From the IMG/VR virus record IMGVR_UViG_3300012931_000896, positions 1-38,561 of that record: a stretch of 38,561 nucleotides of DNA; one strand, given 5' to 3'. The DNA comes from a virus. The position numbers were made by a program, and so were the translations under genes. This document shows positions 9,501-16,510 of the stretch, one piece after another. Numbering within the stretch: position 1 is the stretch's first letter; every line of letters starts with the position of its first letter. Below the pieces are notes generated by a model. That model saw only the letters and a list, made by a program, of their open reading frames with translations. It did no database searches and had not been told where the DNA came from.

Positions 9501-9855
9501 TCGCTGTCAGGTTTTTCATATCGACGCCGGTGGAAGTGAGCGATTTGCGCAATCCATCAAGGCCGGTGCGGTTGGCAACATACTCATCTTTAAGTTTTGC
9601 CGCCTCGGTCTTTGATTTTTCAAAGGCCTTTCGCAGGGTATCGACATCAGCTCCGCCTGCCCGCATGGCGACGGCAAGCTCTTTTACCTTAGCCTGGGCG
9701 TTATTCCACTCTCTCAGGCTCTCGGCGGTCTCGCGTTTAAGCTTGGTAAAGCTGTCTATCTTGCCAAGGGTCTCCAGGTCCGCCTTCAATTTTTTGATTT
9801 CAGGACTGGCTTCATTCTTGGCAGAAATGCTTATGCTTAATTTTTTGTCGCTCAT
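6589..9855 (-). CDS. Tail tape measure protein
   Basis: This 1088-residue protein is the longest gene in the window, as expected for the ruler that sets tail length. The N-terminal 200 residues are Lys/Glu/Ala-rich and helical. Residues about 215-480 match the TP901-type tape-measure core (TDEIRGLTKEIPQTASELAAA, split here as TDEIRGLTKEI and PQTASELAAA; then AKAAVAGVTDTKTAANVGIS and QVLPTAKAAGINFTDLAGSI). A hydrophobic region near 530-590 may be membrane-active during DNA entry. Further coiled coil follows, then a Gly-rich C-terminus with repeated GGMVG(L/M)AGGG. A CCTGAGCCTGTCGAAGG-type repeat at about 6774-6790 is read in frame as DLRQAQ. The ATG overlaps the stop of the tail-chaperone ORF. 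Confidence 0.93.
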   Translation of the reverse strand: MSDKKLSISISAKNEASPEIKKLKADLETLGKIDSFTKLKRETAESLREWNNAQAKVKELAVAMRAGGADVDTLRKAFEKSKTEAAKLKDEYVANRTGLDGLRKSLTSTGVDMKNLTATQELLRASTTKTKEVLAAQATLGVRPYKAIQTEIAALRGSYETLRKSGTLTTSELYAAKQKLKEKTAELRKETGDWATSIGQAKAGLLALAGAGYAAIKSFQRYSEFSQRMGEVNTQIDVSKEKFAGLTDEIRGLTKEIPQTASELAAAEYDILSAGVALEKSVGVLEQSAKAAVAGVTDTKTAANVGISVINAYGKSIDELGSVYDILFQTVKLGVLKFEDLAQSLGQVLPTAKAAGINFTDLAGSIAALTKVGLKTPMAITALRGAINALAAPADTAKEEFDKLGITWQGLIPTLDALRKKNLSIDQMRNLIPDVEARTGVLALTQNFDVLTATLSEMANSTGSMEEAYAKMKDTPANQMKLFTNEIDSLMISAGALVSKGLLPVTKALRSLIDMIGEADPATKLIIASFAAVVAGTALWKMGLGTLVTALGGMITKISTAQLAVGTLNAQFTASGALMKAGLAGSVLYTSYQLATLAKEMYLAVKAGKELETAQTSLTNNADQLMKKYEEFKDFKLPGDITTAAQADLAKFRQSLAAARTYYTALKVKLEQQAEKTTALGQATDEAKAAQKELVTVNARLTEIQTEFDKVGAAAAAAATEMQKPTKAVDASTEQLDEFEKAAKAAYDDAKKAAADYAQQVIAWEEKIKYAKLSTEDKIRELGRLGLTEAQAWNDQKLQADQKYYAAKQALAAGDYELAEKLAKDAEGLYAGLATTVKTVDESGKEVVSQSLEDTKTIAINGVKSVGTFMEDLYGQQKSAAATALAQWQATADAIKAQLDTITKAREAKITITLSGLSAAQSAINALTKDETKYIRVVTINSTVEAKKTGGMVGLAGGGKLAGYGGGDRIRALLEAGEFVVRKEAVQKYGAALFNGLNAMSLNLSDVVRARVGGLISNISMPDLRQAQVSRFAAGGMVGMAGGGEVITLNFTAGGVEMPLKVIGNTAVTRGMVKEFERELVKMGLSKR

Positions 9856-9953
9856 TTCTCATCTTTCGGGGATTTGTAAAATTTTACCGCCTCATCTATG
9901 GCCAGATTAAAAAAGCTCCAGCCATAATCCCAGGCATGCTGATGCCCCAGCAT
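9852..9953 (-). CDS. Small second tail-chaperone ORF (possible frameshift product)
   Basis: This 33-residue ORF (opening MLGHQHAWDYGWSFFNLA) starts two bases after the stop of the upstream chaperone gene, in the -1 frame, and ends with a TGA that overlaps the tape-measure ATG. The W-D-Y-G-W motif resembles the second reading frame of tail assembly chaperones (the T part of lambda G/GT). It may be made alone by coupled re-initiation or fused to the upstream protein by -1 frameshifting. I see no textbook slippery heptamer, so the mode of expression is open. Confidence 0.5.
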   Translation of the reverse strand: MLGHQHAWDYGWSFFNLAIDEAVKFYKSPKDEK

Positions 9954-9955
9954 GA

Positions 9956-10297
9956 TCAGCTTGCAGACTGTTCTGCTGATTTCTTCGCCAGAAATGCCTT
10001 CCCTATTTCGGCCAGTCTTTTCACCAGACCGGCCAAAGTAGGGTTTAGCGTTTCGACTTCAGGAATCATCAGTTCGATCTCCGATGGAGGGTATGCCAAA
10101 AGCTCCTCCTCAGTCATTTTCATGCTCAGCCAGATAGCCTGGCCGGGCACCCTGGCTTCAGGAAAGAGCATGTCCAGAATATTGACGCCCGAATCTGTCT
10201 CAAATGTATCTGTAATCTGTTTAATTTCCTTAGCGGACAGCTCATATGCCGTAAATGATTTGTCGCCGATCGGAAATGTTTTTTGTTTCTGCATCAT
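9956..10297 (-). CDS. Tail assembly chaperone (G-like)
   Basis: This is a 113-residue acidic, helical protein immediately upstream of the tape measure and downstream of the tail tube gene, the fixed place of the tail assembly chaperone in siphovirus-type tails. It opens with a short beta part (KTFPIGDKSFTAYELSAKEI) and continues with helices (PTLAGLVKRLAEIGKAFLA). A second short ORF follows in another frame, the usual arrangement for such chaperones. The family call is by position and general character, not by a diagnostic motif. Confidence 0.65.
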   Translation of the reverse strand: MMQKQKTFPIGDKSFTAYELSAKEIKQITDTFETDSGVNILDMLFPEARVPGQAIWLSMKMTEEELLAYPPSEIELMIPEVETLNPTLAGLVKRLAEIGKAFLAKKSAEQSAS

Positions 10298-10314
10298 TAC
10301 TCCTATTTGTAACC

Positions 10315-10383
10315 CTGCGGCGTGACCGCAGAGTTCAGTATTTGATTCAATATTCGATGTTCAATGTTCGACGTTGGACGTTC
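10315..10383. repeat. CTTGA-family palindrome plus heptamer array
   Basis: The stem CTGCGG (10315-10320), loop CGTGA and CCGCAG (10326-10331) are followed at 10345-10383 by GTTC-type heptamers that end next to the stop of the tail tube gene. The pairing of palindrome then heptamers is the same as at 6523-6586. Confidence 0.75.
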
Positions 10384-10384
10384 C

Positions 10385-11356
10385 TTACAACATCGTCTCC
10401 ACCTTGTAATATTCCTGCCCGCTCGCCTGTGTGGAATCCTTCAGCACGGTGCCCGTGATCTCCAGGATTGCAGCGCCATCGCCAATAAGCGGGAAATTGC
10501 CGTTCATCAGGATATTGACTTTCCAGAACGTCCATCTCTGCCTGGTGCCGTTGTCGTCCTTGTCGGACACGAATATCAGCTTGCGTTCGACAGAAGCCGC
10601 CGACATGCCGTGGATAACGGACTTTGTGACCGCCTCGTAATCGGCGGAGACAACATCGCCGGTCGCAATGCTTCCCGTGCTGAGCTTGCGGATAAAGCCA
10701 TAATCAGGATCAAGACTATAATCAGTTCCCTGCACGCGCCTTGTTGTGCCGGCTGCGTTCGTGACAACCACATCATCCTGCACCTCAACGGCCGTGGTCG
10801 TAATATAATGAGTGTCCGCAGTTTTATATACTTCCTCGCCGACCACGAACGTCCCGGATACATTGACGACCTCAATATATCCAGCCGCCTTGTAGGCTAT
10901 ATCGCCTGTAGCCGCTGACGTATCACCTGTAACAGTATCGCCAACGGTTAGCGTGCCTGTGATCGTGCCGGTAAGTTTAACGCTGGTCAGGTTGAGTTTG
11001 CCGAGGTCGATGTACTGGTCGCTGACAAATGTAGACGCAACCTGATCCAGAAAACCCGCGGCCTGATTATTGGAGTTTACCGCGTCCGACAGCATGGCAA
11101 TCTTCAGATTTTCGTTTGTCATTTCACGCAGGCCAAAGGTTATCGTCGCCTCGGTCTCCGTGATCTTTTCGAGCAAAAGGCCCCTGGCTGCATTACGTGT
11201 GCTGTTGAGCTTGGCCGTGCTTACCTTGAGCCCGAATTTAAGATCTTCAAGTTCTCCCAGGTCGTTGAAAGATGCCCCGCCGACCAGCCCTTCATAGGCC
11301 CTGCCGGTCCCGTAATACCGTATATTGTCCGCACTTGATGCTAATCCTACTGTCAT
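10385..11356 (-). CDS. Major tail (tube) protein
   Basis: This is a 323-residue protein between the gp37-like connector gene and the tail chaperone, where the tail tube subunit is encoded. The N-terminus (VGLASSADNIRYYGTGRAYE) and the closing GDGAAILEITGTVLKD have the beta-strand character of tube proteins; both ends look like one domain interrupted by an inserted segment (about residues 120-220) rich in Thr, Gly and Val (LTGTITGTLTVGDTVTGDTS) that may be a surface-exposed decoration. No sheath-like gene precedes it, in contrast to Mu L and M, which supports a non-contractile tail. Confidence 0.72.
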   Translation of the reverse strand: MTVGLASSADNIRYYGTGRAYEGLVGGASFNDLGELEDLKFGLKVSTAKLNSTRNAARGLLLEKITETEATITFGLREMTNENLKIAMLSDAVNSNNQAAGFLDQVASTFVSDQYIDLGKLNLTSVKLTGTITGTLTVGDTVTGDTSAATGDIAYKAAGYIEVVNVSGTFVVGEEVYKTADTHYITTTAVEVQDDVVVTNAAGTTRRVQGTDYSLDPDYGFIRKLSTGSIATGDVVSADYEAVTKSVIHGMSAASVERKLIFVSDKDDNGTRQRWTFWKVNILMNGNFPLIGDGAAILEITGTVLKDSTQASGQEYYKVETML

Positions 11357-11368
11357 GTTAAGTCCTCC

Positions 11369-11821
11369 CTATGATTTGATTGTTTTAAGGCTGTAATAAG
11401 CCGCATAAAAACAGACGCCTTTTTTAGGCGATAAAAACAGCGGGATTTCCTTTGCCAGCTTCAATATACCTGCGCTGTAAACCTTTTTTCTGTGCAGGAG
11501 TTCCTGCGCCCGTTTAAGCAGGGCATACACCCCCATGCTTTTCGAATCTCCAAGCCTGGCCGAGTCCGCACCCCTCAGGTTCCTGTCTCCCACAATAATC
11601 ATAACCCCGATATTTTCTTCGTCGTATCGGTCAGTATTTGTCAGTGATAATCCGGTTGCCAGGACATAGGCGCAGGGAAATCTGGCCGTCAGTTTTGCCA
11701 ACTCCTCCAGGTCTTTTGCATCCGCCTGGCCTGTGTAGAGTTCAAGGGTTTTAAGTCCTTCAGATGATAAAGGAGCCAGCGTTGTCAGCACCCATGTTTC
11801 CAATTCTTCAAATTCGTGCAT
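11369..11821 (-). CDS. gp37-like head-tail connector (DUF1834 type)
   Basis: This is a 150-residue protein placed between the virion morphogenesis gene and the tail tube. The pattern ELETWVLTTLAPL, then PCAYVLATGLS, VMIIVGDRNLRG and a helical MGVYALLKRAQELL matches Mu gp37 (DUF1834). These proteins are thought to act at the head-tail joining site or as tail terminators. The C-terminus YYSLKTIKS is adjacent to the next gene with a 12-base gap. Confidence 0.72.
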   Translation of the reverse strand: MHEFEELETWVLTTLAPLSSEGLKTLELYTGQADAKDLEELAKLTARFPCAYVLATGLSLTNTDRYDEENIGVMIIVGDRNLRGADSARLGDSKSMGVYALLKRAQELLHRKKVYSAGILKLAKEIPLFLSPKKGVCFYAAYYSLKTIKS

Positions 11822-11833
11822 GCCATCCTCCGG

Positions 11834-11862
11834 ATAATTTCAAATTTGAGATTTCAAATATT
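11834..11862. repeat. AAATTTGA-type palindrome
   Basis: The stretch reads as alternating AAATTTGAGA and TTTCAAAT blocks and forms a short palindrome between two head-tail genes. Copies with the same words lie at 12326-12360, 13970-13998 and 16487-16516, each in the gap between late genes, and a degraded one lies near 34186. Confidence 0.75.
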
Positions 11863-12318
11863 CGAAAACAGTTCATCCATAAGCATGTTTTCAATCTCCG
11901 GCCAGTCGCTTTCCCTAACGCCCAGAAAGGGCCTGGCAAGGATCTTTACCTTATGTCCGCGCCCGGCATCCCCGCCGAACTGATGGATGGCCGCATAAAC
12001 GATGTCCGTCCCCACCTCCACGTTGTCCTCATGTGCTTCGGGATGGATCGACTTCATCAGGATTGTGCTCATGATCAGGATATCTTCAGCCTTGCGGCCC
12101 TTTTTCTCTTTAAACGCCTTTGTTGAATCCGCCAGCGGTGTCCAGGCAACGCCTTCAGGCGATTTGTGCTCCTCGAAATTCCGCTGCACGCTCTCCGTGA
12201 CGATCTCGCCGATCTCCTTCATGACAGGTGTCAAGTTGCCCATGCGCTGGGAAAGCCTGTCCAGCAGGTCCTTGACTTCTTGGTCATCAATATTCAGTTC
12301 AACAAAAGCCCCTGACAT
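11854..12318 (-). CDS. Virion morphogenesis protein (Mu gpG-like)
   Basis: This is a 154-residue protein from the ATG at 12318 (MSGAFVELN); an upstream ATG at 12342 lies inside a dispersed palindrome. The pattern LLDRLSQRMGNLTPVMKEIG, then ESVQRNFEEHKSPEGVAWTP, IHQFGG and ARPFLGV is the signature of the phage virion morphogenesis family (Phage_tail_S; Mu G), involved in head completion and tail attachment. The IHQFGG and RPFLG motifs are especially diagnostic. Confidence 0.9.
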   Translation of the reverse strand: MSGAFVELNIDDQEVKDLLDRLSQRMGNLTPVMKEIGEIVTESVQRNFEEHKSPEGVAWTPLADSTKAFKEKKGRKAEDILIMSTILMKSIHPEAHEDNVEVGTDIVYAAIHQFGGDAGRGHKVKILARPFLGVRESDWPEIENMLMDELFSNI

Positions 12319-12359
12319 CCCGCCTCCGATTTCAAATCTCAAATTTGAAATTTCAATTC

Positions 12360-12812
12360 TTAATAATTATCCAGCGTCCCCGTTGATAAATCAGATGCCC
12401 GGCCCCTGCTGAATATTCGATCACTCTTTGATGTGGTAACTGCTATCCCGGCGCTCGAATCCACGGCAGGTTCCGGCACGTCCAGTATCATTGTGCCCTT
12501 TGCGAGTTTATCAAGGTTTTTTCTGGCCAGATCGCTCTCATCCTTCCTGTTTTCAGGGTATTCAATGTCCCTGCGGCCATAAAGATTTGCGATCGCAATT
12601 GCCACTGACATCCGGCGCACCAGGTTAGGCACGGTTGAAAAGGGCAGGGCATATTTGAGGGTCAGGTATGAATCAATCTCCTCATCCGCGTCCGCTATCG
12701 CCCTGTCAACCATGTCAGAGTCAACAGCCCCGGCATCAGCATCGTCTGTCAACCGGATCAGCGTCTCCTCATCCACCTTCAATAAAATGTCGTCCTGCGT
12801 GCAATATGCCAT
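12360..12812 (-). CDS. gp36-like head-tail adaptor (DUF1320)
   Basis: This is a 150-residue protein. The opening YCTQDDILLKVDEETLIRLT and the central ADADEEIDSYLTLKYALPF followed by VRRMSVAIAIANLYGRR match Mu gp36 (DUF1320), a small helical adaptor at the portal-to-tail connection. The start at 12812 is preceded by AAAGGGGTTATC, a good ribosome site. A longer reading to 12878 would be made from a dispersed repeat and is unlikely. Confidence 0.88.
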   Translation of the reverse strand: MAYCTQDDILLKVDEETLIRLTDDADAGAVDSDMVDRAIADADEEIDSYLTLKYALPFSTVPNLVRRMSVAIAIANLYGRRDIEYPENRKDESDLARKNLDKLAKGTMILDVPEPAVDSSAGIAVTTSKSDRIFSRGRASDLSTGTLDNY

Positions 12813-12901
12813 GATAACCCCTTTCGTTTGTTGTCGGTTGTGCGTTGTCCGTTGTTCTTTGCAGCCAACGACGGGCAACTCACGACTAACAACAAGCCGC
12901 T

Positions 12902-12935
12902 GGAGGCTGGAAGGCTTTAAAGCATCCCAGCCTCC
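12902..12935. other. Perfect 9-bp hairpin after the capsid gene
   Basis: GGAGGCTGG at 12902-12910 pairs with CCAGCCTCC at 12927-12935 around a 16-base loop. It lies just downstream of the major capsid gene (minus strand). No T-run follows on either strand, so it is not a typical intrinsic terminator. It could be an RNA processing or stability element that raises capsid yield (inference), or another dispersed palindrome. Confidence 0.6.
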
Positions 12936-12947
12936 CGGCCTTAGATC

Positions 12948-13931
12948 TTAGGTCGCGTATGTATCTACCCACAGGTATCCGCAATCAGCGGCAACCTGCA
13001 CGATATCCGTTTCCTCAGCCGCCTCGTAAACATCCTGATGTTTCGAAGCCTCTCTCCATGTGCTTATGCGCCGGGGAGATCCGTCTTCGTAAGCGATGCG
13101 AACTTGCACTCCGGCTGAAGGTTCCTTGAGACTGAGCTTTTTCGGGCTATAAAAAAGAAAGCCCATGCCCTTGCCTACATTTTTTTCCCATACATTGACT
13201 GCCGTAAAATCCGTCCCGGCCTTTGTCTCCTTGGCGGAGCTTCTGATGGCAGAACCCACCAGGACCTCATCCAGTTCCAGGAGGGCGGCAAGGAGATCCA
13301 GCGCAAGCACTCCCCTCTGTGTGTACTTGATCTTTTCCTGAATTGCCTCGACCTCTTTAAGTGCTAGATATGTGGCGTAATCGATCAGGAGCTTATTGGC
13401 TATAACCCCGCATTGTTTGATCTTTTTCTTGCCGGTAGTCATATCGGTAAGAAAGGTATTTGTAGCTCCGGGTGGCGACCACAACCCCTCGGCGTCCTCG
13501 CCGCCAGAGTTTCCGTCCGACCAGGTGCCCGCTGTGATAAGAGACGCAACCCTTATCTCTTTTTTTAGGTCCACCTTGTCCGTGGCAAACTCAATGGCGT
13601 CCTGGTCCGGCTGAATAACCGGAGCGCCCTGGGACTTGGAAAACCTGCGGTCCTCATCCGTCACTTCCTTGGCAAAGGCATATTCATCCGTGCTTACGGA
13701 CACGGTTGTAAGGGGATACCCACCGCGCTTTGCCTCTGTGCCTGCTGCTCGAATACCCGCTTCATCGCGGAACCATGCGCCCTTCTGATATTTTGTTATC
13801 TTCGCCTTGGGATCGGCCCCATCGATAATAGGGAAAACCCTGTCCGCAATATAGTCCTTATTGCGGTAGGCAACGGACACGCCCTGAAGCGGCCCTGCTA
13901 TAATCTCACTTTTCACATCCGGTTGACCCAT
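12948..13931 (-). CDS. Major capsid protein
   Basis: This is a 327-residue protein directly after the decoration protein and before the gp36-like adaptor, the position of the capsid gene. The N-terminus ADRVFPIIDGADPKAKITKY and the following KAKITKYQKGAWFRDEAG match major capsid proteins of Mu-like and related phages. The middle contains long helices (VIANKLLIDYATYLALKEVE, with IDYATYLALKEVEAIQEKIK), and the end VQVAADCGYLWVDTYAT is typical of HK97-fold capsids. An isolated ATG at 13931 with an upstream gap holding an AAATTTGA palindrome marks its own leader. Confidence 0.9.
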   Translation of the reverse strand: MGQPDVKSEIIAGPLQGVSVAYRNKDYIADRVFPIIDGADPKAKITKYQKGAWFRDEAGIRAAGTEAKRGGYPLTTVSVSTDEYAFAKEVTDEDRRFSKSQGAPVIQPDQDAIEFATDKVDLKKEIRVASLITAGTWSDGNSGGEDAEGLWSPPGATNTFLTDMTTGKKKIKQCGVIANKLLIDYATYLALKEVEAIQEKIKYTQRGVLALDLLAALLELDEVLVGSAIRSSAKETKAGTDFTAVNVWEKNVGKGMGFLFYSPKKLSLKEPSAGVQVRIAYEDGSPRRISTWREASKHQDVYEAAEETDIVQVAADCGYLWVDTYAT

Positions 13932-13999
13932 TGTTCAATCCTCCATTAAAATTGTTTTTTGACCTGTCTCAAATCTCAAATCTGAGATTTCAAATTTTG

Positions 14000-14395
14000 T
14001 TAGCTCACCGCGTTAACCTGGTGCACCGCGCCTGAAAGCAGGATCTCGCCCAGTTCATCTTCATCGCCGCCTGCAAGGCAGCGGCCTATTGCAAGATCAA
14101 GCGCGGCGTCCGCGTCCATGCCCTTGCCCGCGTCAGTGGCAGAAACATATTCGAGCTTGATCCACTCGTTTTCAGCGACGGTCTCTCCCAGCACGATTTT
14201 GCTCACGCCGATGAGTCGCACACTTGCGGCCTCTCCGATCGCCGGGGCATTCTGCAGAACTCCCAGCGGAACATCGCTTGATGCGTCAGGTCTGTAAACC
14301 TTGCTGCTGGACACCCTTACAATCTTGTACTGATCGGAAGTAAGATCCTCTCCCGCCTCATAAGACAAATCCAAAACCCCATTTTCTGTTGCCAT
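14000..14395 (-). CDS. Head decoration / stabilising protein (DUF2190-like)
   Basis: This is a 131-residue protein. The pattern LSYEAGEDLTSDQYKIVRVS, then PLGVLQNAPAIGEAASVRLI and VGETVAENEW-like GETVAENEWIKLEYVS is typical of the capsid-stabilising DUF2190 proteins found just upstream of the capsid gene. It is mainly beta and lacks cysteines except one. It probably binds capsid symmetry axes on the head surface (family knowledge). Confidence 0.82.
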   Translation of the reverse strand: MATENGVLDLSYEAGEDLTSDQYKIVRVSSSKVYRPDASSDVPLGVLQNAPAIGEAASVRLIGVSKIVLGETVAENEWIKLEYVSATDAGKGMDADAALDLAIGRCLAGGDEDELGEILLSGAVHQVNAVS

Positions 14396-14429
14396 GTCAA
14401 ACTCTCCTTTTAATAATTTTTATTAAGTT

Positions 14430-14456
14430 AAACCGTGAACCCTGAACCGTGACCCG
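14430..14456. repeat. GTGAACC-type short repeat
   Basis: The gap between the protease/scaffold gene and the decoration gene carries the words CCGTGAACCCTGAACCGTGA, a tandem of GTGAACC units of another dispersed type. Confidence 0.6.
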
Positions 14457-14459
14457 ATT

Positions 14460-15119
14460 TTACCCCTTCATCTCCGCTGCATACTCGGCAGTCAGATCCG
14501 GGTTTTCCCTCTGCACCTCAGCAAATGCCGCGATATAATCAAGAGTTTTGTCCTTGGCCATCTTGTCCCTGGTCAGTTTTGTCAGCTTTTCCCCGGCGCT
14601 ACCGGTCCCGGGATCTCCGTCCCTTTTGGCGATTTCCTTAAAATCGATCAGCCTTGGCATCTCCTCTTCAAAGAGGGTCTTCAGCCTGTCATAAGGCGTT
14701 GCCTTTGCCTTGCCGTCGCCTTCGCCGAACTCGACCACGTCCTCGCTTGATGCCAGAAATTCCATGATCTGGGGCAGGCCGAATTTAATCCATGCAGGGG
14801 CAATTTTCCCGGCAAACACCATGCCGTCGCACCATGCGGATATCTCCTTGATTCTGGCATCCTTGCGGGCCTTGATGCCTTTTTCCGCGAACTCGACCTC
14901 AGCCTTTTTGCGGCCCTCAGCCTCTGCGGCCTTTCTGACCTGGTCCAGATCCGCCTCCGAAAACATCTTATCGCCCGTAGTCCCCTGAGCCGATTGCGCT
15001 CCCTGAGCCTGTCGAAGGGCGCCATCGTCCGCGGGTAGCGCCTCATCAGGCACCTTGCTGATGTCCACGCCCATAAAACTTAAAATCCCCTTAACCTTGT
15101 CTTTAAATCCTGTCGCCAT
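14460..15119 (-). CDS. Nested scaffold protein (Mu Z-like), internal in-frame start
   Basis: Within the protease gene an in-frame ATG at 15119 (MATGFKDKVKGILSFMG) is preceded by AGGAGGCAGTT, one of the best ribosome sites in the window. Starting here gives a 219-residue protein made only of the helical C-terminal part. This copies the arrangement of Mu I/Z and lambda C/Nu3, in which the scaffold is a nested product. The body is Lys/Glu-rich with long predicted helices and the conserved-looking end NPDLTAEYAAEMKG. Confidence 0.72.
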   Translation of the reverse strand: MATGFKDKVKGILSFMGVDISKVPDEALPADDGALRQAQGAQSAQGTTGDKMFSEADLDQVRKAAEAEGRKKAEVEFAEKGIKARKDARIKEISAWCDGMVFAGKIAPAWIKFGLPQIMEFLASSEDVVEFGEGDGKAKATPYDRLKTLFEEEMPRLIDFKEIAKRDGDPGTGSAGEKLTKLTRDKMAKDKTLDYIAAFAEVQRENPDLTAEYAAEMKG

Positions 15120-15716
15120 AACTGCCTCCTGTTTATCGGTTTGTGTTTCCTTGTTTGCATTGTCCCGCACATATTCGACTTCCCAATCCGGGATTATTTT
15201 ATCGGCCTTTTCCTGGCCTTCCTTCTCAATGAAATAATCGCGCAGATTTCTCAAAATGCCTGCAATTGTTCCCATGCCCGGATCATAAAAATCAAATGAA
15301 ACGGCATTGTCCGATGACTCAAACTTTAAATCCGCGAGGCCCTTTACTGCAGGCGGCATCGCGCCCAGAAAGCCCACATGGCGCAATCGGCCATCCGGAT
15401 AAAAGGCGGCTGAGCGTTTTTTGAACAGCCCCTGTTTAACCATGTCCTCAAACTCCGGCACAACCTGGTCAAACTTTGCCTGGAGAATTTTGACGCCATT
15501 GCTGATCGTGGATTGCAGGCCCTTCACCCAGCCGAAAGCAGGGGCGTTATCGACAGGGTGCCCGATTACTGCAGGCGGCTCATGCTCGGCAGCGTTGAAC
15601 CTGGATACTGCCTTGTCGATCAGTTCATCGCCGTCATGCTCGCGGCCTTGGCTGTCAACCTGTTTGCCGCCCTTGAAGATCTCCACCCAGTCACTAAACC
15701 CTGTAAATTTGCTCAT
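14460..15716 (-). CDS. Head maturation protease (Mu I-like)
   Basis: This is a 418-residue protein. The N-terminal half (DWVEIFKGGKQVDSQGRE, PAVIGHPVDNAPAFGWVKGL, KRSAAFYPDGRLRHVGFLGA) matches the Mu-like prophage I protein, the protease that processes the prohead. The C-terminal half is helical and charged and serves as scaffold. A second start at 15119 makes this scaffold separately. A CCTGAGCCTGTCGAAGGG repeat within the gene (about 15003-15022) is read in frame as ALRQAQGAQSAQG, in the linker between the two halves, where an insertion is best tolerated. Confidence 0.9.
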   Translation of the reverse strand: MSKFTGFSDWVEIFKGGKQVDSQGREHDGDELIDKAVSRFNAAEHEPPAVIGHPVDNAPAFGWVKGLQSTISNGVKILQAKFDQVVPEFEDMVKQGLFKKRSAAFYPDGRLRHVGFLGAMPPAVKGLADLKFESSDNAVSFDFYDPGMGTIAGILRNLRDYFIEKEGQEKADKIIPDWEVEYVRDNANKETQTDKQEAVMATGFKDKVKGILSFMGVDISKVPDEALPADDGALRQAQGAQSAQGTTGDKMFSEADLDQVRKAAEAEGRKKAEVEFAEKGIKARKDARIKEISAWCDGMVFAGKIAPAWIKFGLPQIMEFLASSEDVVEFGEGDGKAKATPYDRLKTLFEEEMPRLIDFKEIAKRDGDPGTGSAGEKLTKLTRDKMAKDKTLDYIAAFAEVQRENPDLTAEYAAEMKG

Positions 15717-15727
15717 TTTAAAACCTC

Positions 15728-16474
15728 CTAATCGAATACAGGCTTTTCCTGTTTAAACTGATCAGCCAATGTTTTGGGGTATTTATTCAGATCCGGCTGC
15801 CAGTTATCAATTCCCGTCCGCCCCACGTTATACCTGAAGCCTTCATCCGGCTGTTCATCCATCCCTTCCTTTTGCTCCCACAGGCCACGCTCCTGCATCT
15901 GGCGCTCGCTCAGCGTTTTAACGTAACACCTGCAATTAAAGCCGTTCGGAGGATACCATGTATTCCAGATCGGATGATCTCTGTGCCATACGCGGTCATT
16001 CATGGCCGCATGATCCGGCCTGGTGGCACTGTCCATGATCGCCTTGTATTGCCAGTACTCCCGCGACTTTGTCTCCATCATCTGTTTGTAGCGGCCCGCG
16101 CTGTAGGCTGTCTGGAGGTTCGTATTGTAAATCGTGTCAAGCCTCCATCCTGTCAGTCTTTTCCGGATTGTGCCATCCGGCATTTCAAGCTCAGCGTTCT
16201 CGCCTTTTGGCGCGTACCAGCCTTTTTTCTCCAGGATGTCGCGGATGCCTTTCTTGAAATCACCTAGGCTCTGTCCGGAACTGACGGCATCGTCAACTGC
16301 CGTGTGAATATCCGACAGCACATCCATTGCCGTCACTCTGGATACGGTAAATCCCCGGATACTCGCCTGCTGCCACAGGTCCTTCCAGGAATTGGGAGAT
16401 ATCTCGATTCCCTTATCCTGAAAATATTTTATCGCCTCATCGAAGGAGAGGTTCCCGTATTTAACCTCCGGCAT
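15728..16474 (-). CDS. Head morphogenesis protein (Mu F / SPP1 gp7-like)
   Basis: This is a 248-residue protein. The stretch YNTNLQTAYSAGRYKQM followed by DSATRPDHAAMNDRVWHRDH and PPNGFNCRCYVKTLS is the classic SPP1 gp7 / Mu F head-morphogenesis signature, with its Cys/His cluster. A few copies of the protein sit inside the head and act in assembly or DNA entry. It follows the portal gene, as in Mu. The ATG at 16474 opens MPEVKYGNLSFDEAIKYF. Confidence 0.93.
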   Translation of the reverse strand: MPEVKYGNLSFDEAIKYFQDKGIEISPNSWKDLWQQASIRGFTVSRVTAMDVLSDIHTAVDDAVSSGQSLGDFKKGIRDILEKKGWYAPKGENAELEMPDGTIRKRLTGWRLDTIYNTNLQTAYSAGRYKQMMETKSREYWQYKAIMDSATRPDHAAMNDRVWHRDHPIWNTWYPPNGFNCRCYVKTLSERQMQERGLWEQKEGMDEQPDEGFRYNVGRTGIDNWQPDLNKYPKTLADQFKQEKPVFD

Positions 16475-16510
16475 GACTGCCTCCGGATCTCAAATTTGAA
16501 ATTTCAAATC

